This document shows, piece after piece, positions 7,555-16,910 of a DNA stretch of 48,318 bases. A model generated the notes under the pieces. The model was not told where the DNA came from. It saw nothing but the letters and a program-made list of their open reading frames with translations, and made no database searches. The position numbers were made by a program, and so were the translations under genes. How positions within the stretch are numbered: the first letter of the stretch is position 1; every line of letters begins with the position of its first letter. The stretch comes from SLAN01 sp964565375 (GTDB lineage Bacteria; Spirochaetota; Spirochaetia; DSM-27196; SKKC01), in contig CAZMEV010000012.1 of assembly GCA_964565375.1 (NCBI GenBank), positions 1 to 48,318 on the forward strand. The letters run 5' to 3'.

Positions 7555-8823
7555 ATGATCCACTGGAACGCTCAACGTTGCCGTCTGCTTTTCATCGCTG
7601 TTGTTCTGTTGTTCGCCGCTCCACAACTGTTTGCCCAGGAGCACCCCGGCGATGACTACCTCGAGCTCGATACCGTCGAGCAAGACGACGGACGGATCGA
7701 GTTTCGAGCCCGCAACAGGCATATCGTACCCCTCTGGATACATATAGAGTTTCCACGGCTCGAAGGATTTCAGGCTGATGTTGACCTCCCTTTCGCCGGC
7801 GTTGTCCCACTTCTTGATTCGCTGCAACAGAAGGATCTCGCGGACCGGGCCGAGGAAGCACCCCCGGGCGAAGCGGACGACCGCGAAGGCACCACGCTTT
7901 TCACGCTTGAACCGGAGGAAGACACGCGCCGCCTTGCCTATCAGATTCGCTACACCTACGCGCGGGGAATACCGGACGAGGTGCGGCATGACGACACCCA
8001 CGCGTACCTCATGCCGTTCGAGCACGGAGAACGGTATCGCCTTGATCAGGGCTACGAAGGCGAGTTCACCCACCACGGTGAGAACAAATATGCGCTTGAC
8101 TTCGCAATGGATGAGGGAACGCCCGTCCACGCAGCGAGAGCCGGCACAGTAATAGAGGTAAAGGAAGACTCCACCCGCGGGGGTCGCTCAAGCCGGTATG
8201 CACAGGATGCAAACTACATTTTTGTGCTGCATGAAGACGGGAGTATCGGCAATTACGTACATCTTGAGTACCAGGGCGCCCTTGTTGAACCGGGCGACGA
8301 GGTGGAGGCCGGCGAGCAGATCGGTCTCAGCGGCAATACCGGTCAGAGTTCCGGCCCTCACCTCCATTTCGACGTTAGGGTACCGACGCCGGAAGGGCGC
8401 ATGCAGAGCATCCCGACCCGCTTCAGGCACCATGACGGGTCAACTGTCGACGGAGATCTCGAGGAAGGCCGCTACTACTATGCCCGTCATCCGGGTGGAG
8501 AAGAGTTCGACGTAGTACTTGGTTCGGAGCTGGAAAACGAGGATTTCGCCGACCATGAACAGCCTGTCGAACGGACCGACAGTATAGACTTTGAGACCGA
8601 TAGAGTAGATGACACCACGGTCGTGTTCGTGCGAAACGGATACGATCACGATGTGTCTGTCGAGATCGAACTGCAGCTTCAGGGACTCGATGCTTCCACG
8701 CCGACATCGCTGGATATGGAAATTCCGGCACAGACAGAGCGCTTCCTGACTATCCTTAAGCCACAGACCGGCGCCGGCAGAATGCAATACGGGTTCAATA
8801 TTCGCTATCAACCGATTGAGTAA
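7555..8823 (+). CDS. Secreted M23-family peptidase (LytM/lysostaphin type)
   Basis: About 422 residues from the ATG at 7555. This start opens a classic signal peptide (CRLLFIAVVLLFAAPQLFAQ, cleavage likely before EHPGDD). The catalytic domain lies at roughly residues 175-285: KYALDFAMDEGTPVHAARAGTV, then YVHLEY, GLSGNTGQSSGPHLHFDV, which contains the zinc-binding GPHLHFD motif. Such enzymes cut peptidoglycan cross-links in the cell envelope. A beta-rich domain of about 90 residues before it, and a similar one after it, have no clear assignment and may bind the cell wall. No good ribosome binding site is seen at 7555. fabF follows 32 bases downstream. Confidence 0.88.
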   Translation: MIHWNAQRCRLLFIAVVLLFAAPQLFAQEHPGDDYLELDTVEQDDGRIEFRARNRHIVPLWIHIEFPRLEGFQADVDLPFAGVVPLLDSLQQKDLADRAEEAPPGEADDREGTTLFTLEPEEDTRRLAYQIRYTYARGIPDEVRHDDTHAYLMPFEHGERYRLDQGYEGEFTHHGENKYALDFAMDEGTPVHAARAGTVIEVKEDSTRGGRSSRYAQDANYIFVLHEDGSIGNYVHLEYQGALVEPGDEVEAGEQIGLSGNTGQSSGPHLHFDVRVPTPEGRMQSIPTRFRHHDGSTVDGDLEEGRYYYARHPGGEEFDVVLGSELENEDFADHEQPVERTDSIDFETDRVDDTTVVFVRNGYDHDVSVEIELQLQGLDASTPTSLDMEIPAQTERFLTILKPQTGAGRMQYGFNIRYQPIE

Positions 8824-8855
8824 TCGGCCGCCGACCGACCATACTGTCGGGCACT

Positions 8856-10100
8856 ATGAGTACACGACGAGTTGTAGTAACGGGGATAGGTACGGTGAAC
8901 CCATTGGGCAATACCGTGGACGAATCCTGGTCGACGGTCACCGGTGGACACAGCGGCATTGGTCCAGTAACAAGGTTCGACGCTTCTCACCTTCCGACAC
9001 AGATTGCCGGAGAGGTGCGCGACTTTGACTACCGCGATTATTTTGAAGGGGATATGGCCAAGAAGGCCAAGCGAATGGACGCCTTCTGCCACTACGCGGC
9101 GGCCGCGGCACGCGAGGCGGCGGAGCAGTCTAACCTTTCGGCAGTCAAAGAGCGGCACCGTATCGGTATAGGACTCGGAAGCGGTATCGGGGGGCTGAAC
9201 GTCCAGTACGAAAACTCGATAGCCCTTGAAACCAAAGGACCGCGCCGGGTGAGCCCGTTCTATATTCCCATGTCCATAGGCAATATGGCCTCCGGGATCC
9301 TGAGTATCATCTACGGGGCAACGGGTCCGAACATAAGCATGCAGACCGCGTGCGCCACCGCCAACCATTCGCTGGCCATGTCGCAAATGATAATTTCGCA
9401 CAATATGGCCGACGTCATGATCGCGGGCGGCGCCGAGAGCACGATTAACGAGATTTCAATGGTAGCTTTTGGAAACATGCGAGCGCTTTCCACGCGGAAC
9501 GATGCCCCCGAGAAGGCATCACGTCCGTACGACCGCGACCGCGACGGATTTGTCCTGAGCGAGGGGGCCGCCGTGCTTATCCTCGAGGAGTATGAGCACG
9601 CAAAGCGGCGGGGAGCCCCGATTCTCTGCGAAATACTCGCATGCGGCATGTCGGGCGACGCCTACGACTTCGTAGCCCCGGACCCCGAAGGGACCGGAGC
9701 CGGTCGAGCCATGAGGATGGCGCTCGACCAGGCCGGAATCACACCCGACGATATCGACTATGTTAACACCCACGGAACCTCCACCCCTGTTGGAGATCGA
9801 GCAGAGCTTCTGGGAGTGGAGTCGGTGTTCGGAACCGGAGAAGACAGCCCCTATATAGGCTCAACGAAGGGGTATCACGGGCACTTGTTAGGTGCGACAG
9901 CAGGGCTGGAAGCCATCCTTACGATCTGCGCCATGCGGGACGGCGTCGTGCCGGCGAACATCAACATCGAAACACCCGATGAAGAGATGCCGAAGGTTAA
10001 GCTTCCGACCGGGAACGTAAAGACCGGAATCCGAACTGCGTTGTCCAATTCGTTCGGCTTCGGCGGGCACAATTCGAGTCTCGTGCTGCGAAACCCCTGA
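8856..10100 (+). CDS. fabF: Beta-ketoacyl-ACP synthase II (FabF-type)
   Basis: A 414-residue condensing enzyme that extends acyl chains with malonyl-ACP in fatty acid synthesis. The catalytic triad is complete: Cys166 in QTACATANHS, His306 in NTHGTSTPVGD, and His343 in STKGYHGHLLGATAG with Lys338. The GFGGHNSSLVLR ending is typical of FabF. No acpP, fabG or fabD lies nearby, so this copy stands apart from a fab cluster and may be a second or dedicated isozyme. The spacing of 32 bases suggests it can be read with the M23 gene. Confidence 0.93.
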   Translation: MSTRRVVVTGIGTVNPLGNTVDESWSTVTGGHSGIGPVTRFDASHLPTQIAGEVRDFDYRDYFEGDMAKKAKRMDAFCHYAAAAAREAAEQSNLSAVKERHRIGIGLGSGIGGLNVQYENSIALETKGPRRVSPFYIPMSIGNMASGILSIIYGATGPNISMQTACATANHSLAMSQMIISHNMADVMIAGGAESTINEISMVAFGNMRALSTRNDAPEKASRPYDRDRDGFVLSEGAAVLILEEYEHAKRRGAPILCEILACGMSGDAYDFVAPDPEGTGAGRAMRMALDQAGITPDDIDYVNTHGTSTPVGDRAELLGVESVFGTGEDSPYIGSTKGYHGHLLGATAGLEAILTICAMRDGVVPANINIETPDEEMPKVKLPTGNVKTGIRTALSNSFGFGGHNSSLVLRNP

Positions 10101-10165
10101 GCGGTAGTCTGGTAGTCCTCAGTCGCGCCGGGCTGTCCGAAACCGGCGCTGAGCGGGGTCCGGCG

Positions 10166-12280
10166 CTACACCAGGCGCCGGGGAATGGTTTCGTTCCAGC
10201 TTTTGCTGAAGGTGCGTACATCCCCCTCGTAGCCGTCGAGGCTCGCATGGAGATTGAATGTGTCCTCGGTACAGCGGAGTATGGTTCGGGTTTCCGTTCG
10301 CACCCGCCACGCGCCACGCTGAAGCTCACGGACCGAAACGATTTCCGCCTCCGCCGAGCTCGGGTCGTCCCCGGTGTAGCGGTACCATTCGTTTGTTTTC
10401 CGCTCGATTTCGAGATTGATGTCTTCAAAGCGATACCGGCCCTGATCGCCGATCACCTGGAGCTCAGAGCGTTCGCGGGCAAGGTCGCGCAGAACGAACC
10501 AGTTGTGCTCAGGCGGTCGTATGACTGTCTTGTCGGGCGCAGGGGTGCGCTCGGGCTGCTCGAACCAGTCGTCTGCAGGATCACGATCCTCCTCGGCATG
10601 ACGGACAGGCAGATTCAGCGCACAGCCGGCGGTGTTAAGCTCAAGGCGTACCGGTCGCGGTGAGGGCCAGGCAAGCGGCCAGTAGCTTGTCGAAATCGAA
10701 AGCCGGATGCGGTGCCCCGGACTGAACCGCTGAGCAATATGATTGAGCTCTACGAGCACCTTCTCAGAGCTCCCCGGCTCAAGTTCCTCGGGATACTCAT
10801 GGGAGCGGCGGTGCGAGAGATTAAGAAGACCATAGGTAACCCTGGTGGCTTTGCCGCTCGGTGCGACATCACTCAGACGAACGGCAACCATAGCCACCGG
10901 ATCATTGCTCGACAGTTCGAGCTCCACGGTGGGGGCGCCGAGAATCTCGACCGTTTCGGAAAGTTCCTCGCTGTCGAACACAAGTGAGCCGCCGTCCTCT
11001 TCGCGCTGGTCGTAGGGGAGGTCCGGCGCGCTGGCATAGGAGCACCACTTCCCCGCGAAAAGCCCGACGCTCAAGGGAGACTGAATGGTAAGCCGTTCAG
11101 CGGCGGGTTCGGGCGCATCATCGCCGCGGCCGGAATCCGAATCGGCACGAAGGAGACGGCCGCGAACGAGCCGGCGCCGGATGCAGGTGACATTGGCGGA
11201 CGGCCATTGTTCCTCACTCACCCAGCGGCCGGGTCGAATCCGGTAGTCGGTGGCAGGTTTTACGCTGTCGAGCATCCAGGCGCGAAGTGCCGGCTCGTCC
11301 ATAACACCGGTGTCTTCGCCTTTCATCCAGTAGTCCCAGAAGCGCACACACTCCTGCAGAAAGCCGATCGCGGGCCCCGGCGTTCCGAGGTGCGGGTAGG
11401 TGTGACTCCACGGTCCGACAATTCCAAGGCACGGCGAGCGAAGCCCCGCAAGAAGGCGAAATACTGCGTTGGAATAGCCGTCGGCCCAGCCGCTTACCGC
11501 CAGAACAGGTACGGCGATATCGTCGTAGTTCTCGCAGACCGACCCATGCTTCCAGTAGTCATCACGATGCTGATGCTCGAGCCATGTCTTGAGCCACAGC
11601 CCACTGCCCTCGAGCCGTTCCAGCCACATATCGCGCCAGGCATCGCCGGTGAGCGCGGGATCGGGAGGCATGGAATTATAGGCAAACATGGTCGACGCCC
11701 ACGAGGCGTTATCCCCTAACAGGCAGCCCCCCATGTAATGCACATCGTCAGCATAGCGGTCATCGGTCGAGCAAACGCTTATGACAGCCTTCAGCGCTTC
11801 CGGACGGCGGGCGGCGATCTGAAGCCCGTTAAACCCGCCCCACGAAATTCCGATCATGCCGACCTGGCCGTCGGACCAGGGCTGGGACGCGATCCAGGCA
11901 ATCACATCCTCACCGTCATCGAGCTCCTGGGGCAGATACTCGTCGCTGAGTACACCTTCGGAGTCGCCGCTTCCACGAAGGTCGACGCGCACCGATGCAT
12001 AACCGCAGGATGCGAAGTAGGGGTGCATGCTCGCATCGCGCCCCCGCGTCATATCGCGCTTCCGGTAGGGAATGTACTCGAGAATGGCGGGCACCTTCGC
12101 CCTCGCGGAGCTGTCTTCCCGTCCGCTCCCGGAAGATCCCTGATTCCGCGCGACATCTTCCCCCGCGGCCGCCTCCTCCGGAAGCCAGATGCGGGCAGCG
12201 AGTTTCGTGCCGTCGCGCATGGGAATCCACACGTTCTCGATAATGTGAACCGTTTCGGCGGGTCGGACCGTGGTGCTCAT
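10166..12280 (-). CDS. S15/CocE-NonD-type alpha/beta hydrolase
   Basis: A 704-residue protein of the X-Pro dipeptidyl-peptidase/cocaine-esterase family. The N-terminal alpha/beta-hydrolase domain has IPMRDGTKLAARIWLP at the start, VRVDLRGSGDSEG near residue 105, and the nucleophile elbow GISWGGFNG near residue 150. An Asp in SGWADGYSNAVF and a His in VGPWSHTYPH likely complete the triad. The C-terminal half (from about residue 380) is the beta jelly-roll domain. An acidic, low-complexity insert near residues 38-60 is not usual. It overlaps the upstream ATP-grasp gene by four bases (ATGA), so the two are translationally coupled. Substrate is unknown; esters or amides made by the partner ligase are possible. 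Confidence 0.85.
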   Translation of the reverse strand: MSTTVRPAETVHIIENVWIPMRDGTKLAARIWLPEEAAAGEDVARNQGSSGSGREDSSARAKVPAILEYIPYRKRDMTRGRDASMHPYFASCGYASVRVDLRGSGDSEGVLSDEYLPQELDDGEDVIAWIASQPWSDGQVGMIGISWGGFNGLQIAARRPEALKAVISVCSTDDRYADDVHYMGGCLLGDNASWASTMFAYNSMPPDPALTGDAWRDMWLERLEGSGLWLKTWLEHQHRDDYWKHGSVCENYDDIAVPVLAVSGWADGYSNAVFRLLAGLRSPCLGIVGPWSHTYPHLGTPGPAIGFLQECVRFWDYWMKGEDTGVMDEPALRAWMLDSVKPATDYRIRPGRWVSEEQWPSANVTCIRRRLVRGRLLRADSDSGRGDDAPEPAAERLTIQSPLSVGLFAGKWCSYASAPDLPYDQREEDGGSLVFDSEELSETVEILGAPTVELELSSNDPVAMVAVRLSDVAPSGKATRVTYGLLNLSHRRSHEYPEELEPGSSEKVLVELNHIAQRFSPGHRIRLSISTSYWPLAWPSPRPVRLELNTAGCALNLPVRHAEEDRDPADDWFEQPERTPAPDKTVIRPPEHNWFVLRDLARERSELQVIGDQGRYRFEDINLEIERKTNEWYRYTGDDPSSAEAEIVSVRELQRGAWRVRTETRTILRCTEDTFNLHASLDGYEGDVRTFSKSWNETIPRRLV

Positions 12281-13677
12281 GCCACGCCACCGCCCGCCTT
12301 ACGCGGTTCCTCGGGCTCGCCGCCTTCCGGCACCGCATGCGGCACCGCGCCGAGCCGCTGCGCGCGGACACGCCGACGACGCTTCTTTTTCGGCGCCTTT
12401 CCAAGCTTGAAATCAAGCAGCTCAAGGCAGCGCCGACGTTTCTCAAGCAATTCCTTCTGGGTTGATGCTCCGAGGTAGATGTCGGCCAGCTCGTAGCTGT
12501 AGGCGTCCTCATCGAGAAGCGCGGACAGCTGCGTGCCCTCATCGACAAGCATCGTTATGTGCGAGTCGGGTACCTCCGATTCAATCCTGCGCAAGTCCGG
12601 CGCCTTCGGAAGCGCGGCAATAACCGCGTCGCGGAATGCATGCACGAAGCACTTCGCCGCGACATGGCTTCGTCCTTCGCGGTAGGGCATGTGGGGTTCG
12701 CGGCCGAGAGCAACATCGACCACAACAGACTGATTCGATGCCCCGTCGACCCGCTCGAAGAGCGAGGCGTGCGACTGCGAAGCGCGCGGGTTAATCTCGA
12801 GAAGCCAGATTTTGCCCGTCGAAGGCTGATAGTAGAACTCAGCGTTGAACGCACTTTCGTCGAAGCCGATGCGCTCGATCACGACGCGCGAGATTTCATC
12901 CATTTTCCGCTGCACCCACTTCGGAAGGTGGGACGGATACTGATAGCGCGAAAAGGTCGATCCGTTGCTTTCGCGGATCGAGTCGACCACCCCGTAGACG
13001 ACCACCTTGCCGTGCTGCACATAGCCTTCGACGGTGCACTGGCGCCCGCCGATAATCCCCTCCGCAATACAGGCGTGCTGCGGAAGCGAGGCGACAGCCG
13101 GGGGAACATCGACATAATCCATAATCTGGCGCAACGGGTCCGAAAGGCGCGGAAGCTGCTCGCGGAAGACCTCGCTCGCGTCCTCGAGGTCCTCCTCGCA
13201 GGTAATGCGATAGCCGAGATGCGAACGGTAGGCGTTCATGGGCTTCACCCAGAAGGGAAAGTCGAGCTCCCGCGCAACCCGCGTGATGGACGACGGATCG
13301 TAGGGATCGAACGCGGCAAAGGCCGGAACATGCTCGGGCGCAGCCTCGCGCTGCAGCAACCTGCTCCAGTACTTGTGGTTACAGCCAAGCACCGACTCAA
13401 GCGACGGGCCGGGCACGCCGAAGCGCTTACAGAGAATAGGCACGAGTTCGGTCGCCGGGAAATCGAGCAGCGTAATAATCGCGTCCACCGACCCCTTATG
13501 GGCCCGCAGACGTGATTCGCACGTTTCGAGCAGCTGCCCGATCGGAAAGCGCTCAACGCCACGCAATTCATCGTGGTCGAGCAGACAGTGGAATTCGCAG
13601 TCCTCGAGCCGCGGTGTGCGCTCGAGAATATCCCGGTTTTCAGCATCAAGGCCGAGCACGAACACGTGTCGTTTCAT
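12277..13677 (-). CDS. ATP-grasp ligase-like protein
   Basis: A 466-residue protein with the ATP-grasp layout of carboxylate-amine ligases. It has an N-terminal Rossmann-like region (HVFVLGLDAENRDIL), a central part with GVPGPSLESVLGCNHKYWSR (residues about 88-108) and FPFWVKPMNAYRSHLGYRI (about 140-160), and the metal-binding end FNAEFYYQPSTGKIWLLEINPRASQSH (about 275-302), with its E-x-N pair. Such enzymes activate a carboxylate with ATP and join it to an amine or other nucleophile. The last 40 residues form a very basic then Pro/Gly-rich tail (KKKRRRRVRAQR). SD-like AAAGGAG lies 13 bases before the start and even closer to a second, out-of-frame ATGAAACG. Coupling to the S15-type hydrolase is tight. 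Confidence 0.85.
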   Translation of the reverse strand: MKRHVFVLGLDAENRDILERTPRLEDCEFHCLLDHDELRGVERFPIGQLLETCESRLRAHKGSVDAIITLLDFPATELVPILCKRFGVPGPSLESVLGCNHKYWSRLLQREAAPEHVPAFAAFDPYDPSSITRVARELDFPFWVKPMNAYRSHLGYRITCEEDLEDASEVFREQLPRLSDPLRQIMDYVDVPPAVASLPQHACIAEGIIGGRQCTVEGYVQHGKVVVYGVVDSIRESNGSTFSRYQYPSHLPKWVQRKMDEISRVVIERIGFDESAFNAEFYYQPSTGKIWLLEINPRASQSHASLFERVDGASNQSVVVDVALGREPHMPYREGRSHVAAKCFVHAFRDAVIAALPKAPDLRRIESEVPDSHITMLVDEGTQLSALLDEDAYSYELADIYLGASTQKELLEKRRRCLELLDFKLGKAPKKKRRRRVRAQRLGAVPHAVPEGGEPEEPRKAGGGVA

Positions 13678-13725
13678 AGGCGTTTCATGCTCCTTTAATC
13701 ATATAATGTGGTGGAATCTCTTTCG

Positions 13726-13754
13726 ACTATAACCACGCACCGGGCCCGTGGGAA
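13726..13754 (-). promoter_or_regulatory. Candidate promoter for the ATP-grasp/hydrolase pair
   Basis: On the minus strand, TTCCCA (13749-13754) and TATAGT (13726-13731) are separated by 17 bases, with the ATP-grasp start about 50 bases on. It suggests the pair is transcribed independently of the upstream ATPase. The rest of the 13678-13888 spacer shows no gene. Confidence 0.5.
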
Positions 13755-13888
13755 CAGGAATTCGCTTCGAAATATAGGTAATTTTTGAGACCGATGTTTT
13801 GTCAGAATACCGTCGCTACGCCGGGCAAAATGCGCCCCGCGCGTTCGTGCCGCCGGCTACGTTCCCCGGCTTCGCCTGCGTACGCGCC

Positions 13889-16225
13889 TCATCTTTTTCT
13901 TCGCGCGAGCCGCGAGCTGTTCGCGAGCACGCCGACATCCGGCGCCGACTGCAGGGCCGCGGCGAGTACCGGAGGAAGAATCCCGATCGCTGCGAGGGTT
14001 ATGCCGGCAATATTGTACAGGCTCGTAAACCCGATATTTCCGAAGACAACGCGCATGGTGCGCTTCACCCGCGCGAGATAGCCTGCGACCAGCCGCAGGT
14101 CCGAGCGCATGAGCACCACCGGCGCCGCCTCCACAGCCGCTTCGAGCCGTCCAAGGGCGACGCCAACATCGGCGCGCGCAAGCGCCGGGGCGTCGTTCAT
14201 GCCGTCGCCGATCATCATAACGCTGTGGCCGGCAGTCTGAAGCTCCGCAATCCGGTCGAGCTTCTCGTGCGGCAGCAGGCCTGCGCGAACATCTATCCCG
14301 AGCCCGGAGGCGATGATCGAGGCCCGCTCGTGGTCATCGCCCGTGATCATTTCTATATGTTCGATCCCTGCCTCGCGAAGGCCCGCAATCGCCTCGGAGG
14401 CCTCTTCGCGAAGCGGATCGGAGAAGTACAGTACCGCCGCAGCCTCGCCGTCCACTTCGAGAAAGGCCGGGATGCGCAGAGCATCGTCGCGATCGCAGGC
14501 TGCGATTTGATCCCGGTGCTCCGCCCGCTCAGACGACGCCGAGGAACCGCCGCGTGTCCCGCCGGCCCCGGCCGGCGGAGCTTCACGGCCCGTGAGTTGC
14601 CCGGCGACGGTGCGGTCGAGGCCCAGGTAGCGACGCCCGCCGACGCGCACCTGTCGACCGGCCACGCGCGCGCTTACCCCGCCAGGCTTCGAGGAGAAGT
14701 CTTCGGGCGTCGCGGTGGGAAGCCCGCGGGAGTGTGCTTCGCTTCTGAGCGCGCGGGCGAGGGGGTGTTCGCTGTAGGCTTCCGCCCCGGCAGCCAGCGA
14801 GAGGGCGGTATGGGCATCCAGCGAGCCGGTGGTCTTTATTCCCGCGAATGACATTTCGCCGCGGGTGAGGGTGCCGGTTTTGTCGAACAGCACCGTGTCG
14901 ACGTGCCGCGAGCGCTCGATTACTTCCCCGCTTCGAATAAGCAGGCCGTCGCGAGCGGCCGAGGCGATCGAGGCAAGCATGGCAATCGGGGTTGCAAGCG
15001 CAAAGGAACAGCTGCAGGCAACGGCGAGCACCGCGATCGCGGGCATGAGCTCCCCTCCGATTATGTAGGTTGCCGCGGCGATACCGAGAACAACCGGCAG
15101 ATACCATGCGGAGAAACGGTCGGCAACTCGCGCAGTCGGCCCGCGAGCGGACTCGGCTTCGGCGACAAGCTCCACGATGCGCCCGAACATGCTTCCTCCG
15201 CCGCTTCGAAGGGTCCGGAGGGTAAGACCGCCGTCCTGCAGGGTACTCGCCGCGTAGAGCTCATCGCCCTCGCCGGCATCGACCGGAAATGACTCGCCGG
15301 TAATCGCCGCCTGCGAAACCGCACCATTGCCGGAGACCACCACTCCGTCGACCGGAATCATTTCGCCGGCGGATACGCGAACGAGCTCGCCCTCGGCCAC
15401 TTCGTCGGCGGCGACCTCTCTTTCGCTCCCCGCCTCGTCCACGACCCGGGCAATCCGCGGGGCGCTTGCCGCAAGCGACTTGAGTGCGTCCCGGCTCTTG
15501 CCGGCAACAAGCTTCTCCGCGTACGCGCCCACGTGCATGAACAGCACCAGAACGAGCGCGGTCGCCCACTCGCCGACGATAAGCGCGGCTACCATGGCCA
15601 CGCTCATAAGCGCATGCGAAATAATGCGCCCGTGTCGAAGTGCGCGGAGCACCGAGGCCAACCTCGGCCAGCCGGCGATGAGCACCGCAGGGACCGCCAC
15701 GATAGCAGGAATCCCGTCAACAAGGTCATCAATAAGTCCGAGCCATTCGCCGACAACGACAAAAACTCCGATACCGGTCACAAGCACCGCGAACACCCCG
15801 AGCATGCTCTTCGCCGGCATCGGAAGCGGCTCATCAGCGCTCTTCGAAGCTTCGTCTCCCGTCACCTGTCCGGAGAATCCGTAGCCTGCCTGTCGAATCG
15901 CCCGCTCGAGGTCGCGTTCCACCTTTTCGGGCGTCGTGGCGACCCCAGCGGCGCCGCCGGCCCACGCTGATGCGGCGCCGCCGCGTGCCTCGCCGGATGC
16001 GTCAGTCCCGCCGTCGTCGTCCGCAAAGGTCACGCGAAGCTTTTCCGCGGTCAGTACCACCTCGCAGTGTTCGATTCCCTTTACGCGGGAGGCCGCCGCC
16101 TTCACGGTCCGGGCGCAGTCAGCACAGTCCATGCCGGAAATGTGAAACTCGCGTGTAGCGGAGGCTCCCCGGCCCCGCGGGCCGTAGTGAACGGAGTCGG
16201 CTTCACCATGTTTTTCATCACGCAT
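13889..16225 (-). CDS. Heavy-metal P1B-type ATPase with a CSC motif
   Basis: About 778 residues from the ATG at 16225; a GTG at 16279 would add 18. Order: an N-terminal metal-binding HMA domain (SGMDCADCARTVKAA), a Gly/Ala-rich linker, paired membrane helices, TGESFPV (actuator), the channel motif, DKTGTLT with the phosphorylated Asp, SEHPLARAL, and GDGMNDAPALA. All catalytic motifs are intact. The ion-path motif, normally CPC, CPH or SPC, reads VACSCSFALATP here, with Ser replacing the conserved Pro. The last helices read LPPVLAAALQSAPDVGVLANSSRL, lacking the Met/Ser set of Cu pumps. Transport of a soft metal is likely but its identity is open. A Gly/Ser-rich insert interrupts the nucleotide-binding domain. 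Confidence 0.92.
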   Translation of the reverse strand: MRDEKHGEADSVHYGPRGRGASATREFHISGMDCADCARTVKAAASRVKGIEHCEVVLTAEKLRVTFADDDGGTDASGEARGGAASAWAGGAAGVATTPEKVERDLERAIRQAGYGFSGQVTGDEASKSADEPLPMPAKSMLGVFAVLVTGIGVFVVVGEWLGLIDDLVDGIPAIVAVPAVLIAGWPRLASVLRALRHGRIISHALMSVAMVAALIVGEWATALVLVLFMHVGAYAEKLVAGKSRDALKSLAASAPRIARVVDEAGSEREVAADEVAEGELVRVSAGEMIPVDGVVVSGNGAVSQAAITGESFPVDAGEGDELYAASTLQDGGLTLRTLRSGGGSMFGRIVELVAEAESARGPTARVADRFSAWYLPVVLGIAAATYIIGGELMPAIAVLAVACSCSFALATPIAMLASIASAARDGLLIRSGEVIERSRHVDTVLFDKTGTLTRGEMSFAGIKTTGSLDAHTALSLAAGAEAYSEHPLARALRSEAHSRGLPTATPEDFSSKPGGVSARVAGRQVRVGGRRYLGLDRTVAGQLTGREAPPAGAGGTRGGSSASSERAEHRDQIAACDRDDALRIPAFLEVDGEAAAVLYFSDPLREEASEAIAGLREAGIEHIEMITGDDHERASIIASGLGIDVRAGLLPHEKLDRIAELQTAGHSVMMIGDGMNDAPALARADVGVALGRLEAAVEAAPVVLMRSDLRLVAGYLARVKRTMRVVFGNIGFTSLYNIAGITLAAIGILPPVLAAALQSAPDVGVLANSSRLARRKR

Positions 16226-16532
16226 ATCTATTTGTGAATATATCAATTTTGAAGCGGGAGAAGAAAGCAGCGACGGCACACGGTAAATGGAGTCTCGAGG
16301 TTAACCTTTAAGAACCCGTGCGAATCCTGTTTGCGATTGTCGGTAATGTAGTAGTACTGAAGCGAACACTGTACTGCCGAAGTCCGACGCCCGCTGGTCG
16401 GATACCATTAGCTCTTGGCTTCGTTCACGCGATGTTGGCGGGAAACAAACCAACAATGGGCACACGGGATATTCGGAGAATTAGACGTGAAGTGGCGTTT
16501 CCGGCCATGTGATGCTACTGTGCTCGAACGAT
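16226..16532 (+). other. Spacer between the metal ATPase and the restriction-modification island
   Basis: No convincing gene is seen in these 307 bases. The left part holds a promoter candidate for the ATPase on the minus strand. The remainder is more A/T-rich than the left flank and probably contains the left edge of the acquired island and its promoter. I find no attachment-site repeat or transposase remnant. Confidence 0.5.
16237..16265 (-). promoter_or_regulatory. Candidate promoter for the P1B ATPase
   Basis: On the minus strand, TTCTTC (16260-16265) and TATATT (16237-16242) are 17 bases apart, and the ATG at 16225 follows only 11 bases after the -10. If real, the transcript is nearly leaderless and the upstream GTG start is excluded. 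Confidence 0.35.
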
Positions 16533-16910
16533 ATGGACCGAACCGAAGAGCTGCTGCATGACTTACGGAACTTCCTCGACGAGTTTGAACAACGGCGAGG
16601 CGAACAGGATGTGAGGGCACAGGTTCGCCAACTGTTACCTGTTTCGAGTACAATCCAGAAGCTCGGAAAGAGTCTGTTGTCCGAAAATCTGCGGGAGGGG
16701 GCGAAACCGCGCTTACTCAGATACTTCAGGATGTATCCTCGACTCGCCATTCCTCACACTGAATTAGCGATAGTCGCAGGCATAAGCGAGTGGGCTCGAC
16801 GTATCCGTGAATTGCGCATCGAGTCAGGCTGGCCGATTTTCTCCGGGGAAACAGCGTCCGAGATGCTTGAGGAGGATGAAATCGGAGAGCAATCAAGAAC
16901 TCGCAAATGA
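16533..16910 (+). CDS. Small protein sharing the N-terminal domain of the HNH nuclease
   Basis: 125 residues from the ATG at 16533. An in-frame ATG at 16509 is possible but adds an odd MMLLCSND. Residues 1-55 are charged and helical (RTEELLHDLRNFLDEFEQRRGE). Residues 61-102 align without gaps to residues 7-49 of the next protein apart from one indel: LLRYFRMYPR, then SEWARRIRELRIESGWPI. This WARRIRELR block looks like a winged-helix DNA-reading domain found in HNH restriction enzymes, which is inference. There is no nuclease domain. The ATGA overlap with the HNH gene means coupled translation, so the two may form one heteromeric enzyme. A controller role is the main alternative. Confidence 0.75.
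   Translation: MDRTEELLHDLRNFLDEFEQRRGEQDVRAQVRQLLPVSSTIQKLGKSLLSENLREGAKPRLLRYFRMYPRLAIPHTELAIVAGISEWARRIRELRIESGWPIFSGETASEMLEEDEIGEQSRTRK

Noticed and set aside
10101..10165. Hairpin between fabF and the S15 hydrolase as a two-way terminator
   Set aside because: CGCCGG pairs with CCGGCG, but the stem is short or bulged and has no T-run on either side.
13799..14851. 350-codon plus-strand frame
   Set aside because: Antisense to the well-supported P1B ATPase, with an Arg/Ala-rich composition and no recognisable motif.
16370..16383. 14-base match TGTACTGCCGAAGT also found inside vsr (18661-18674)
   Set aside because: A possible island-end repeat, but one copy lies within conserved vsr codons and the similarity stops abruptly; chance is the simpler explanation.
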